From NCBI GenBank assembly GCA_937129385.1, contig CAKZNC010000065.1, positions 1-61,012 on the forward strand: a stretch of 61,012 nucleotides of DNA. Reading direction: 5' to 3'. Position 1 is the first letter of the stretch; each line of letters opens with the position of its first letter. The notes under the pieces are model-generated. The model saw nothing but the letters and a program-made list of their open reading frames with translations. It was not told the DNA's origin and made no database searches. The DNA comes from an uncultured Bacteroidota bacterium. GTDB lineage: Bacteria; Bacteroidota; Bacteroidia; Bacteroidales; GCA-2748055. Of this stretch, positions 22,976 through 31,259 are shown piece after piece. The position numbers and the translations under genes were made by a program.

Positions 22976-24163
22976 ATGATATCCTCTTTTCAATTTTCAT
23001 CCTTGCCAAGGATTGTATTTGGACCTGGGAAAAGGGCCAAATTACCTGAAGAAGCGAAGTTGTTCGGAAACAAGGCATTGCTGGTGACCGGCACCACTGC
23101 CATTCACAATTCCGGTCATGGCGATGAGATCAAAAAGTCCCTGACAGACAACGGGATCTCAATTCAGCATGAATCCATCGGCACCGAGCCCTCGCCAAAA
23201 ATGGTGGATGAGATCACCGAAAAATACAAGGGGAGAGGCATCAAGGTGGTGATCGCCGTCGGGGGAGGAAGCGTAATGGATGCCGGAAAAGCAATTTCGG
23301 CCATGTTGGTGGTTGAATACGGGGTGAAACACTATCTCGAAGGGGTGGGGGATATGGAACATCCCGGTGTGAAAATACCCTTTATTGCCATGCCAACCAC
23401 TTCAGGTACAGGTAGCGAGATGACAAAAAATGCTGTATTGTCTGAAGTCGGGAAGGATGGATTTAAAAAGTCTTTGCGACACGACAATTTTATTCCCAAC
23501 CTCGCCCTTATCGATCCGGAAATGATGCTTACCTGTCCGCCCAGGCTTACTGCAACGAGTGGTATGGATGCATTTACCCAACTGCTGGAATCCTACCTCA
23601 GCAAGCAAGCCAACCCGATGACAGATGCGTTGGCGCTGCATGGGATCAAGCTTGTGAAACGTAACCTTTTGAGGGCATTCCTGGAAGGGGAGAACAACCT
23701 TGAGGCACGCTCAGGCATGGCGCTTGCAGCCATGTTCTCGGGGATCACCCTTGCACATGCCGGACTGGGACTGGTGCATGGATTTGCATCTCCATTTGGT
23801 GCACACCTCAAAATTCCCCATGGTGAAGTTTGCGGAACACTCATGTCCACCGTAAATGCAATGACCATCGACGAGATCATCGATGACAGGAAAAGTGCGG
23901 CATTTGGCAAGTATTTGATCGTAAGTAAGATATTTTCCGATTTTAAATACAAGGAGGACCGGGAATACTTGCTGGCCTTCAAGGATAAGCTGGAGCATAT
24001 CTCCAATGTCCTGGAGATTCCACCGCTTGATCCCGAAGCTTTTTCAGATGAGGTGATACAGAAAATCGTCGCAGAAACCTCCCACAAACACCACCCGGTC
24101 ACCTTCGGGGAGGAGAAACTGGAGCTGATCATTCGCAAGCGACTGGCCAGGAAAATATCTTAA
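22976..24163 (+). CDS. Iron-containing alcohol dehydrogenase
   Basis: The 395-residue product belongs to the group III (Fe-ADH) family of NAD(P)-dependent alcohol or aldehyde reductases. It has the Rossmann-like GGGSVMDAGKAIS cofactor motif, the FIAMPTTSGTGSEMT segment, and the metal-binding His residues in LAHAGLGLVHGFASP and KIPHGEVCG. The start is ATG 22976; an upstream TTG at 22961 is less likely. The substrate is unknown. It is the last gene of the DoxX-fusion/VOC group. Confidence 0.93.
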   Translation: MISSFQFSSLPRIVFGPGKRAKLPEEAKLFGNKALLVTGTTAIHNSGHGDEIKKSLTDNGISIQHESIGTEPSPKMVDEITEKYKGRGIKVVIAVGGGSVMDAGKAISAMLVVEYGVKHYLEGVGDMEHPGVKIPFIAMPTTSGTGSEMTKNAVLSEVGKDGFKKSLRHDNFIPNLALIDPEMMLTCPPRLTATSGMDAFTQLLESYLSKQANPMTDALALHGIKLVKRNLLRAFLEGENNLEARSGMALAAMFSGITLAHAGLGLVHGFASPFGAHLKIPHGEVCGTLMSTVNAMTIDEIIDDRKSAAFGKYLIVSKIFSDFKYKEDREYLLAFKDKLEHISNVLEIPPLDPEAFSDEVIQKIVAETSHKHHPVTFGEEKLELIIRKRLARKIS

Positions 24164-24284
24164 TCTGTTTACAATCGCACGAAGCATTTTGCCCCACTGT
24201 TCGGAGCGCACGTATCATTCAGCATAAAAAGCCTTGCAAATTACCGGCATGCCTGTTTTTCCAATCCTGCCAGGCTGCATTTCA

Positions 24285-24875
24285 TCAGGGAGTCGGCGTA
24301 TCCCCGATGTGAATTCCCGTGTTGGAGATGAACAGCTTGACTGCAATGGCCAGGAGGATGATGCCGAAAAATTTCCTGAGGATATGTAATCCGTTTACGC
24401 CCAGTATTTTTTCGAAAAATGTTGTGAGGCGGAGGACGAGGTATACGATTATGACATTGACTGTGAGTGCAATGAGGATATTGATGGTTTCATATTCTGC
24501 TTTCAGGGAGAGCAGGGAGGTGATCGAACCGGCCCCGGCGATCAGTGGAAATGCGATGGGAACGATGGCGCCGCTGCTGCCGGTCTCGTTTTTGAAGAGT
24601 TCGATGCCCATGACCATCTCCATGCCCATAAGGAAGAGGATGAAAGAGCCGGCGATGGCAAAGGAGGAGATGTCAACTCCGAATATCCCCAGCAATGGTT
24701 CCCCGATGAACAGGAAGAGCAGCATGATGCCGAAGGCGACCAGGGTGGTGCGTACGGCATAGATGTTGCCGATCTTTGATTTGATCCCAAGGATGATGGG
24801 GATGGAGCCGAAGATGTCAATGATCGCGAACAGCACCATGAAAGATGCCACGATCTCGAGAAAATTCACCTGCAT
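24285..24875 (-). CDS. MarC-family integral membrane protein
   Basis: This 196-residue UPF0056/MarC protein has six hydrophobic helices and the family stretches FAIIDIFGSIPI and FPLIAGAGSI. MarC proteins were once linked to multiple antibiotic resistance; the function is unproven. Its own -7 box lies at 24900-24907, inside the terminator of the upstream GH97 gene. The 120-bp gap to the convergent alcohol dehydrogenase shows no clear terminator. Confidence 0.9.
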   Translation of the reverse strand: MQVNFLEIVASFMVLFAIIDIFGSIPIILGIKSKIGNIYAVRTTLVAFGIMLLFLFIGEPLLGIFGVDISSFAIAGSFILFLMGMEMVMGIELFKNETGSSGAIVPIAFPLIAGAGSITSLLSLKAEYETINILIALTVNVIIVYLVLRLTTFFEKILGVNGLHILRKFFGIILLAIAVKLFISNTGIHIGDTPTP

Positions 24876-24899
24876 AGTTTACCGCTTTAATTCAGGATA

Positions 24900-24907
24900 C
24901 AAAAATA
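24900..24907 (-). promoter_or_regulatory. -7 box TATTTTTG for marC
   Basis: Exact TAnnTTTG match on the minus strand with a 24-bp leader to ATG 24875. It overlaps the left arm of the GH97 terminator. Confidence 0.5.
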
Positions 24908-24951
24908 GCCTCTTCATTCCGAAGCACAGGTGGAACTCCGGGGCTATTTTT
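24901..24951 (-). terminator. Terminator of the GH97 gene
   Basis: AAAAATAGCC (24901-24910) pairs with GGCTATTTTT (24942-24951) around a long loop; the minus strand gives a T-rich end. Confidence 0.65.
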
Positions 24952-24955
24952 TATA

Positions 24956-26899
24956 TTATAAAGCAGTTATTGTCAGTGCAAAACCACCATAAGGCAATGT
25001 GCTTACGGTGAGTTCATCTCCATTTGCGACCTCCTTTTCAGTGAAGCTGAACGAATTGTCGTCATCCCCGTCCATGATCATTTTGCAATTGTAGGTGCCT
25101 TCGTCCAGGAACGAGAGGTTGAATGTCCAGTTTGCCCCCTCGTCATTCCCGTTGAGTCCGGCCACATACCAGGTCTCATGGTGCCTCCTTGCGAGGATCA
25201 CGAATTCACCGGGATATCCGTCAATGAATTTGATTTCGTCCCATGCCGCGGGAACCTGCTTCAGGAAGTTCCTGGCGGGGTCGGGGAGGCCCAGGTATGC
25301 TTCCACCTTGTCGGCCATATGGATGATGCCCGATTCGAATACCACCGAGGTGGCCAGTTCATGTGCATAGGTGGTCAGGTGCGGGTAATTATGGTCGGTA
25401 AACATGACGGGGGTGTAGTCCATCGGACCGACCACGTTTCGCGTAAAGGGCAGCACGGTGTTGTGCCACGGAGCTTTGGCGGGGTAATCTTTCCCGAACT
25501 TATAAACTTCTCCACCGCGCACAGCTTCAAGCGTGACCATGTTGGGCCAGGTACGGTTCCATCCGCGTGGCAGTGTGCAACCGTGAAAATTGACCATGAC
25601 CTGGTGCTTCGCTGCATCCTCAAGGATCCCGAGGTACTGGTTGATAATGGCCTGCTTGTCACTCTGGAAAAAATCGACCTTGACGCCCCTGACGCCCCAT
25701 GCGGAGATTTTACTGAACTCTTTTTCGCGTATTTCAGGATCCCACATCCGGTCCCTGGGTGCTTCCGTAACAATATTGTGCGCTCCACCCGAATTGTACC
25801 AGAGAATTGGTCCGATCTCTTTTGAAACCGCGTAATCGATGGCATCCTTCACATGGCCGTCTTTCATCTCGTTCCAGTTGGCGTCGATGAGGTTGTATTC
25901 CCAGCCCATCTCCAGAGCGAGATCAGTGAACCGGTTCTGTTCCCTGACAAATTGAGGTGACGGGGAATCACTCCACCAGCTCCAGGCAGCACGACCGGGC
26001 TCGATCCACGAGGTGTCGTCCAGCTTCGAGGGATCCGCAAGGTCAGTAACAATGGTGGATTCAACAATATCTCCCGCAGAGCTCCCGATCACAGCCACTC
26101 TCCAGGGAGTTGACCATGGAAGGGTTGATGCAGGCTTGTTGCTGAATTTTCCATATGCTTCCTCCTCTTCCGGGAAGCGGATGGTGTAGATCCCGTTTTC
26201 ACAATCGGGCTGAAGGTGACAGGCAGGGTAAGTTCCGTCAAGATTGGATTCGGTGATCAATACCCAGATTCCCTGCGTATGGAATGTGGTGGGGAAGGAC
26301 CAGCCATTCTTGTTTGCGGGTGCGGAGGTGCCGATGGGCATCGATCTTTCATAAAAAGTTTCATAGGCCGGGGTCCACATGGTCACAGTATCGTAGGCCT
26401 GGCTCCAGCAGGTGCCTTCGTCGGGAAGGTTAAAGGAGCTGTAATCCTTCGTTATGGTGTGCTTTGTAGTGGTCTCCCCGGGGAAGTGATACATGAATGC
26501 CAATCCATCATTGAATACGCGGAAGATCACCTCCATCCGGTCCCCCGCCACATTCATGAAGATGAACTTGTTTTCCTCAGCTTCATAGGTAATGTCACGC
26601 TTTTTACCTGTTACAAGTTGGTAGTCCTCTCGGACTGAACGCTGCTCCTGTCCCACAAATGTCAGTCCGCTTACAAAGGTGCCGTCATCACGATCCACAC
26701 CTAACAGCGATGGTTCAATGGCTGTGACCACATCACCGTTTTGTACGATCTGTGCCGAATATTCCAGTTGTCCGCCCTCCGAGAGATGCAGGATCACACT
26801 GATGTTTTCGTCGGGTGAGTTGAATGACCAGGTGTCCTCCTGGCTGCACCCGGAAAGGATGATGAGGCTGATAAACAGCAATAACAGGGTATGTTTCAT
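24956..26899 (-). CDS. Glycoside hydrolase family 97 lipoprotein (retaining type)
   Basis: The 647-residue product has a lipoprotein signal (LIILSGC, Cys18), an N-terminal beta-sandwich and a (beta/alpha)8 catalytic domain with PGRAAWSWWSDSPSP, NLIDANWNEM and GVKVDFFQSD. GH97 includes inverting alpha-glucosidases (SusB) and retaining alpha-galactosidase-type enzymes. The Asp at 409 in KVDFFQSD sits where retaining members have their nucleophile, so a retaining exo-alpha-glycosidase is expected; sugar preference remains open. It acts in the periplasm or at the surface. It has a single-gene transcript from the -7 box at 26923 and no Sus neighbours. Confidence 0.92.
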   Translation of the reverse strand: MKHTLLLLFISLIILSGCSQEDTWSFNSPDENISVILHLSEGGQLEYSAQIVQNGDVVTAIEPSLLGVDRDDGTFVSGLTFVGQEQRSVREDYQLVTGKKRDITYEAEENKFIFMNVAGDRMEVIFRVFNDGLAFMYHFPGETTTKHTITKDYSSFNLPDEGTCWSQAYDTVTMWTPAYETFYERSMPIGTSAPANKNGWSFPTTFHTQGIWVLITESNLDGTYPACHLQPDCENGIYTIRFPEEEEAYGKFSNKPASTLPWSTPWRVAVIGSSAGDIVESTIVTDLADPSKLDDTSWIEPGRAAWSWWSDSPSPQFVREQNRFTDLALEMGWEYNLIDANWNEMKDGHVKDAIDYAVSKEIGPILWYNSGGAHNIVTEAPRDRMWDPEIREKEFSKISAWGVRGVKVDFFQSDKQAIINQYLGILEDAAKHQVMVNFHGCTLPRGWNRTWPNMVTLEAVRGGEVYKFGKDYPAKAPWHNTVLPFTRNVVGPMDYTPVMFTDHNYPHLTTYAHELATSVVFESGIIHMADKVEAYLGLPDPARNFLKQVPAAWDEIKFIDGYPGEFVILARRHHETWYVAGLNGNDEGANWTFNLSFLDEGTYNCKMIMDGDDDNSFSFTEKEVANGDELTVSTLPYGGFALTITAL

Positions 26900-26922
26900 G
26901 ATTGGGTTCGTTAATTTGTAAT

Positions 26923-26930
26923 CAAAGATA
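26923..26930 (-). promoter_or_regulatory. -7 box TATCTTTG for the GH97 gene
   Basis: Exact TAnnTTTG match on the minus strand, about 24 bp before ATG 26899. Confidence 0.65.
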
Positions 26931-27017
26931 ACAAAAGGACCATGATTTGATGATTCATTTCCATGCCAGTGCCTCCATTTTATTACTTTTATTATTTTTA
27001 GATTTCAAACCAAACGC

Positions 27018-27683
27018 ATGAAATCAAGCCTCACAATCATCATTCTCTCACTGGCTGCCGGCCTCTGGTCACAATCGCAGCATGATTCTGAATCCTTTTG
27101 TTTCCTCGCATTGGGGGACTCCTATACCATTGGAGAAAGTGTGTCGCCCGAACAACGATGGCCGGTACAGTTGGCTGAAAAATTCAGCATACACCCTGGA
27201 ATTGATAATGTTGAGGTAGAGATCATTGCAAAAACGGGATGGACCACGGGTGACCTGCTGGAGGGAGTGGCTGCGCAACTTGACGCATCGCGCACCTATG
27301 ACCTGGTATCACTGTTGATCGGTGTAAACAACCAGTACCAGCATCTCCCTTTTGAGCTGTATGAACCGCAGTTCAGGTTATTACTGGAAAAGGCGATCAA
27401 TTGTGCCGGAGGGCAAAACGAAAAGGTATTTATTGTGTCGATTCCCGATTATGCATATACCCCTTCATTCCGTCATCACCAGGAGATCAGCAATGAGATC
27501 GACAAGTATAATACGCTCAACAGGAAGATCGCTTCGGAATATGGGATCACCTACATTGATGTGACACCGATCTCAAGAGAAGGGCTGAAGAAAACTGAAT
27601 ATGTCGCGCAGGACGAGCTGCATCCATCGGCGGAGCAGTATACGGAATGGGTCAAGGTGATGATCGAAAAATTTGGTCGATGA
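27018..27683 (+). CDS. Secreted SGNH/GDSL hydrolase
   Basis: The 221-residue product has a signal peptide (ends about LWSQS) and the SGNH blocks: GDSYTIGE with the nucleophilic Ser, the GVNNQ block with Asn, and DELHPS with the catalytic Asp/His pair. Such enzymes hydrolyse esters, often acetyl groups on polysaccharides, or lipids. The role as a carbohydrate esterase is only a guess from the glycan context. It is divergent from GH97 and convergent with the thioredoxin pair. Confidence 0.88.
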   Translation: MKSSLTIIILSLAAGLWSQSQHDSESFCFLALGDSYTIGESVSPEQRWPVQLAEKFSIHPGIDNVEVEIIAKTGWTTGDLLEGVAAQLDASRTYDLVSLLIGVNNQYQHLPFELYEPQFRLLLEKAINCAGGQNEKVFIVSIPDYAYTPSFRHHQEISNEIDKYNTLNRKIASEYGITYIDVTPISREGLKKTEYVAQDELHPSAEQYTEWVKVMIEKFGR

Positions 27684-27778
27684 CAATGCCCCACCATGCT
27701 TCCCCTGGAGAGACAATTGAAGGCCTGCCTGGATGTAATACTTTGGCAGAGAATACTCCGCTTTGTTGATGATGGATC

Positions 27779-28378
27779 CTAACCGCGGGTCTTTATAGTG
27801 CACCCAATTGCTTTCACCACATCGGGCTCAACTTTCTTGCCATTTTCGAGTGCCTGGATGGCTTGCTCTACATACCTTTCTGATACAGAACGCTCTTCCA
27901 TGGCATTGTTATCAATGGCACCGATATATGCCACCCTGAAGGTCCCCTGGTCATTCGTAAGTAAAAATACATGTGGGGTCCGCGTGGCACCATAGGCTTT
28001 ATATATATCCTGCGTTTCATCCTTCAGGTAAGGAAACGGGAATTCCCGCTCTTCAGCCCGCGCCTGCATTTTTTTAAAGGTATCGTCGGGAGACACTTTT
28101 TCATCATTCGGATTGATGGCTACTACCGGGTATCCAATCTGAGCATATTTCTTGTGCAGCTTAATGATCCTTTGCTCATAGGCTTTTGAAAAAGGACATG
28201 GATTACATGTAAATACCACGATAACCCCTTTTTTATCATTGTAGTCGTCCAGGCTCACCCACTCACTGTCCACGTTCTTCAGATTGAAAGGTACTGCTTT
28301 GTCACCTGGCTTAAGTTGTGCTGATGCCATGGTGGCAAGACCAATCAAAAACAATCCTGTAAATACCAGTTTTTTCAT
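27779..28378 (-). CDS. Exported redoxin-family protein (CNPC motif)
   Basis: The 199-residue product has a signal peptide (ATMASAQ) and an AhpC/TSA-like thioredoxin fold with CNPC at residues 58-61 and the cis-Pro region RTPHVF. The family is annotated as thioredoxin-like; members are probably periplasmic thiol oxidoreductases. It is 11 bp downstream of a TlpA-type gene on the same strand, so they are likely co-transcribed. The cytoplasmic-type paralog at 29521 has CNHC in the same position. Confidence 0.88.
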   Translation of the reverse strand: MKKLVFTGLFLIGLATMASAQLKPGDKAVPFNLKNVDSEWVSLDDYNDKKGVIVVFTCNPCPFSKAYEQRIIKLHKKYAQIGYPVVAINPNDEKVSPDDTFKKMQARAEEREFPFPYLKDETQDIYKAYGATRTPHVFLLTNDQGTFRVAYIGAIDNNAMEERSVSERYVEQAIQALENGKKVEPDVVKAIGCTIKTRG

Positions 28379-28389
28379 GATTTGATATT

Positions 28390-28869
28390 TTAATTAATTG
28401 AAATATTTTCTACGAGTGCAAAGAGTTCCTTCCTGGAGATTTCCCTCGGTATGAATTTCTTCTCTTCGTCCCGGAGGATCAATGTTGCAGGAATGGCACC
28501 AGACCAGTCCTTTTCAACAATCGGGATCCAGGCATTGTAATCAAGCTCGGTCATGCTAAGGACCTCTGCGGTGATCTCTTTTTCCTTCAGGAAGGGGATG
28601 ACCCTTTTTTCCAGCTGGTTGGGGAAGTCAAGGTTGATCAGGATCACATGTACCGGTTTCCCTTCATATGCCTGGTGCAACTCCTGGAAAAAGCCGATCT
28701 CCTCAATACAGGGAGAACACCAGGTCGCCCAGAAATTGATCACATAGATGGTATCCCCGGTTTTATTCAGCATATCTTCAAGTCCCTGCTTGTTAAGCAG
28801 ACCAACGTTTTGGGCATGGGTGATCTGTACAAGTAGGGCCAGGCCAAATATGAGAAAGATTTTCTTCAT
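28390..28869 (-). CDS. TlpA-like exported thioredoxin
   Basis: The 159-residue product has a signal peptide (ITHAQ) and a TlpA/ResA-type thioredoxin domain with WATWCSPC (Cys51, Cys54) and the cis-Pro loop GAIPATLIL. Such proteins reduce disulfides in the periplasm, often in cytochrome c maturation. That would suit the multiheme cytochrome gene 2 kb away, but this is context only. First gene of a pair with the redoxin at 27779. Confidence 0.9.
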   Translation of the reverse strand: MKKIFLIFGLALLVQITHAQNVGLLNKQGLEDMLNKTGDTIYVINFWATWCSPCIEEIGFFQELHQAYEGKPVHVILINLDFPNQLEKRVIPFLKEKEITAEVLSMTELDYNAWIPIVEKDWSGAIPATLILRDEEKKFIPREISRKELFALVENISIN

Positions 28870-29014
28870 GTTACCAGCTATGTTTTATGATTCTAAAACA
28901 GGTGAGGGATCATTTTTGTTTGGGTCGGTCCGTCAGATTATAAAAGTTTTAACATCTGATTCTCAAACAATTTCTACGTGTAATTGTATTTGATATACAC
29001 CAAACTTAAATATC

Positions 29015-29422
29015 ATGAACCATTTTAGCTTTGCAGACCTCAACATCTGGGCCATCATTGTCGTTTCAGTTTTGAACATGGTGATCGGGGCACTTTGGTA
29101 CTCCAGGCTCCTTTTTGGAAATGCATGGATGAAGGGGATCGGATTTAAACCTGATGAACAGGGCGCTCCCCCGGTCGTATTTGTGCTGGTATTTATTTTG
29201 GGTATTGTCATTGCAGTTTTCCTCGCTATGTTCCTCCAGGGGGTCAATAATGCTGCGACCGGACTTGCTTATGGTGTATTGCTCGCGCTGGGATTTGTTG
29301 TGCCGACCATGATCACGCATTACCTGATGGAAAAGCGCAGTTCACAATTCATCCTGATCGTTGCAGGCCACGAACTGGTCGTTTTTATGGTCTATGGTGC
29401 CGTACTTGGAGGATGGCAGTAG
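29015..29422 (+). CDS. DUF1761 four-helix membrane protein
   Basis: The 135-residue protein has four hydrophobic helices and the family features NMVIGALWYSRLLFGNAWMK near the N-terminus. DUF1761 proteins have no known function. It is a single gene between two redoxin genes, divergent from the TlpA pair. Confidence 0.85.
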   Translation: MNHFSFADLNIWAIIVVSVLNMVIGALWYSRLLFGNAWMKGIGFKPDEQGAPPVVFVLVFILGIVIAVFLAMFLQGVNNAATGLAYGVLLALGFVVPTMITHYLMEKRSSQFILIVAGHELVVFMVYGAVLGGWQ

Positions 29423-29520
29423 TCCGACAGGGAATGGTGCCGATGAAAACAATCATGTGGGACATTTGTTGAACAGTTAGAGTCAATTTTGACATAATTC
29501 AATACAAAAACAATATCGAT

Positions 29521-30102
29521 ATGGCATTTACACTTGAAATTGGAAGCAAGGCACCCTATTTTGATCTGCCTGCTACAGACGGGAAGAGATACACCACAGA
29601 CAGTTTTAATGATGAGAAATACCTGGTTGTATTTTTTACATGCAATCATTGTCCCTACGTGATCGGTTCAGATGAGGTGACGCGTGAAACAGCTGAGAAG
29701 TATGCCGGGAAGGGGGTCAAATTTGTCGCCATCAATTCAAATAGCAAAAACACCTACCCGGAGGATGACTTCGACCATATGGTTCAAAGGATGAAGGAGC
29801 ATAAATTTCCCTGGGTTTACCTGTACGATGAATCCCAGGAGGTGGCGCTTGAATACGGTGCATTGAGGACACCACATTTTTATGTGTTTGACGAGGATCG
29901 GAAATTGGTCTATACCGGCCGGGGGGTTGATAATCCAAAAGATGCCACTGCTGTTACGGTCAATGACCTGGACAGGGTTTTGGGTGAGCTGACTTCAGGA
30001 AAAGAGATATCACCTGCAGTTACCAATCCCATTGGTTGCAATGTGAAATGGGAAGGCAAGGAAAAACACTGGATGCCTGCTGAAGCCTGTGACCTGGTCT
30101 AA
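29521..30102 (+). CDS. Cytoplasmic redoxin-family protein (CNHC motif)
   Basis: The 193-residue product lacks a signal peptide. It has an AhpC/TSA-type thioredoxin fold with CNHC at residues 41-44 and [10 protein letters not shown] as the cis-Pro block, ending PIGCNVKW, a conserved third Cys region shared with the redoxin at 27779 (AIGCTIK). The two are paralogs placed in different compartments. Function is likely thiol peroxidase or reductase; the substrate is not known. Confidence 0.88.
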   Translation: MAFTLEIGSKAPYFDLPATDGKRYTTDSFNDEKYLVVFFTCNHCPYVIGSDEVTRETAEKYAGKGVKFVAINSNSKNTYPEDDFDHMVQRMKEHKFPWVYLYDESQEVALEYGALRTPHFYVFDEDRKLVYTGRGVDNPKDATAVTVNDLDRVLGELTSGKEISPAVTNPIGCNVKWEGKEKHWMPAEACDLV

Positions 30103-30124
30103 ACAAAGTGATCACCTTTTGATA

Positions 30125-31189
30125 TCAGCGCATGGGCTCCTCGTGACAGTCGGCACACTTCACATGATGAATATTGTTGGGACTACCAGGATCATGATAG
30201 GTCGTATTCATTGCCTGGTGATCCAGCCCGCAGTTTGAAATAACAGGATGACACTGTACGCAGGCATTGCTTGCATCATTTGAGTGTGTCTCGTGGCAGG
30301 CCATACAGGCCAGTCCTTCATGCACGCCAGAAGGGGTACGGTCATCTTCTGTTCCTGCATAATGTTGCCAGTCAGGCGCATGGCACTGTACGCAAACCCT
30401 TTGCAAAGGATTTTGCGTGACACGTATTTCCCGGTCTTCGGTGTAGATTCCAGGTTGCGGCAGCTGGTCGGCCCGCAGGAATATTGCATCTGCCCTTACA
30501 TAAAGTCCGGCTTTGGGGTGATTTTCCTCGTTTCTCCTTTTTCTTTCGTAAAAAACCTCTGAATCATCCTCACGGGTTCCGTATTCCATGCGTGGGGTAT
30601 TTTCTGAATGGATCTCGTGACAGGTGCTGCATAGGATTACAGGCATGGATTCCATCTCCTCGTTAATGAGTTTCCATGGTCCCTGACTGGAAACGGGGTC
30701 AATCAGATCATAGATATTTCCTTCATAGAACATGCCATGGCATCGGAAACAATCCCAGTAAGGTTGTTCCATACGGTTGTGTGCTTCATTCAGAAAGATA
30801 TCGGCATAGCTGGCAGAATGTCCCCCCGAACCCCATTTTTTGTATTCCTCCTGGTGGCATCCTGTACAGCGATCCATGATTCCGATCAGCTGAGCTTCGG
30901 TCAGACTGATCTGATCACTCCTTCCGTCACCGGCAATATGGGTTCGTACCATCCTGGTCTTCTCGGTCAGGCTATGCAGACCGTTGCTCAAAGCGGTGCC
31001 ATGGCACTCGAAACATGCAATATCCCTGTGTGAGCTGGTCATCCATGTTTCATGCGACGGAGATATCTCATGGCAGGAGGCACAGGTTCTTTCGGGGTTG
31101 GCGGAATTCCACAATGAATAGCCCCCAAAGAATCCGGCGATGAGGATTGCAAAACCCGAGATCATTATGACGATAAATTTTCTTTTCAT
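30125..31189 (-). CDS. Nine-heme c-type cytochrome, membrane anchored
   Basis: From ATG 31189 the 354-residue product has an N-terminal helix (FIVIMISGFAILIAGFFGGY) as anchor or uncleaved signal, and nine CxxCH haem c sites: CASCH, CFECH, CTGCH, CFRCH, CSTCH, CVQCH, CMACH, CVQCH, CADCH. The start resembles NapC/NrfH-type cytochromes but the body is longer. It lies 70 bp after the GMC gene and is probably the electron acceptor of that dehydrogenase in the periplasm. A frame start at 31255 would add 22 unmatched residues. The gap 31190-31259 holds an imperfect hairpin of AAACC-C-GG and CC-C-GGTTT. Confidence 0.88.
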   Translation of the reverse strand: MKRKFIVIMISGFAILIAGFFGGYSLWNSANPERTCASCHEISPSHETWMTSSHRDIACFECHGTALSNGLHSLTEKTRMVRTHIAGDGRSDQISLTEAQLIGIMDRCTGCHQEEYKKWGSGGHSASYADIFLNEAHNRMEQPYWDCFRCHGMFYEGNIYDLIDPVSSQGPWKLINEEMESMPVILCSTCHEIHSENTPRMEYGTREDDSEVFYERKRRNEENHPKAGLYVRADAIFLRADQLPQPGIYTEDREIRVTQNPLQRVCVQCHAPDWQHYAGTEDDRTPSGVHEGLACMACHETHSNDASNACVQCHPVISNCGLDHQAMNTTYHDPGSPNNIHHVKCADCHEEPMR

Positions 31190-31259
31190 TTTCAATTGCC
31201 GCAATTCAGTTCCAAACAAATAAACCCGGCCTGGCAGACCCGGTTTGTTTCCCAATTAA

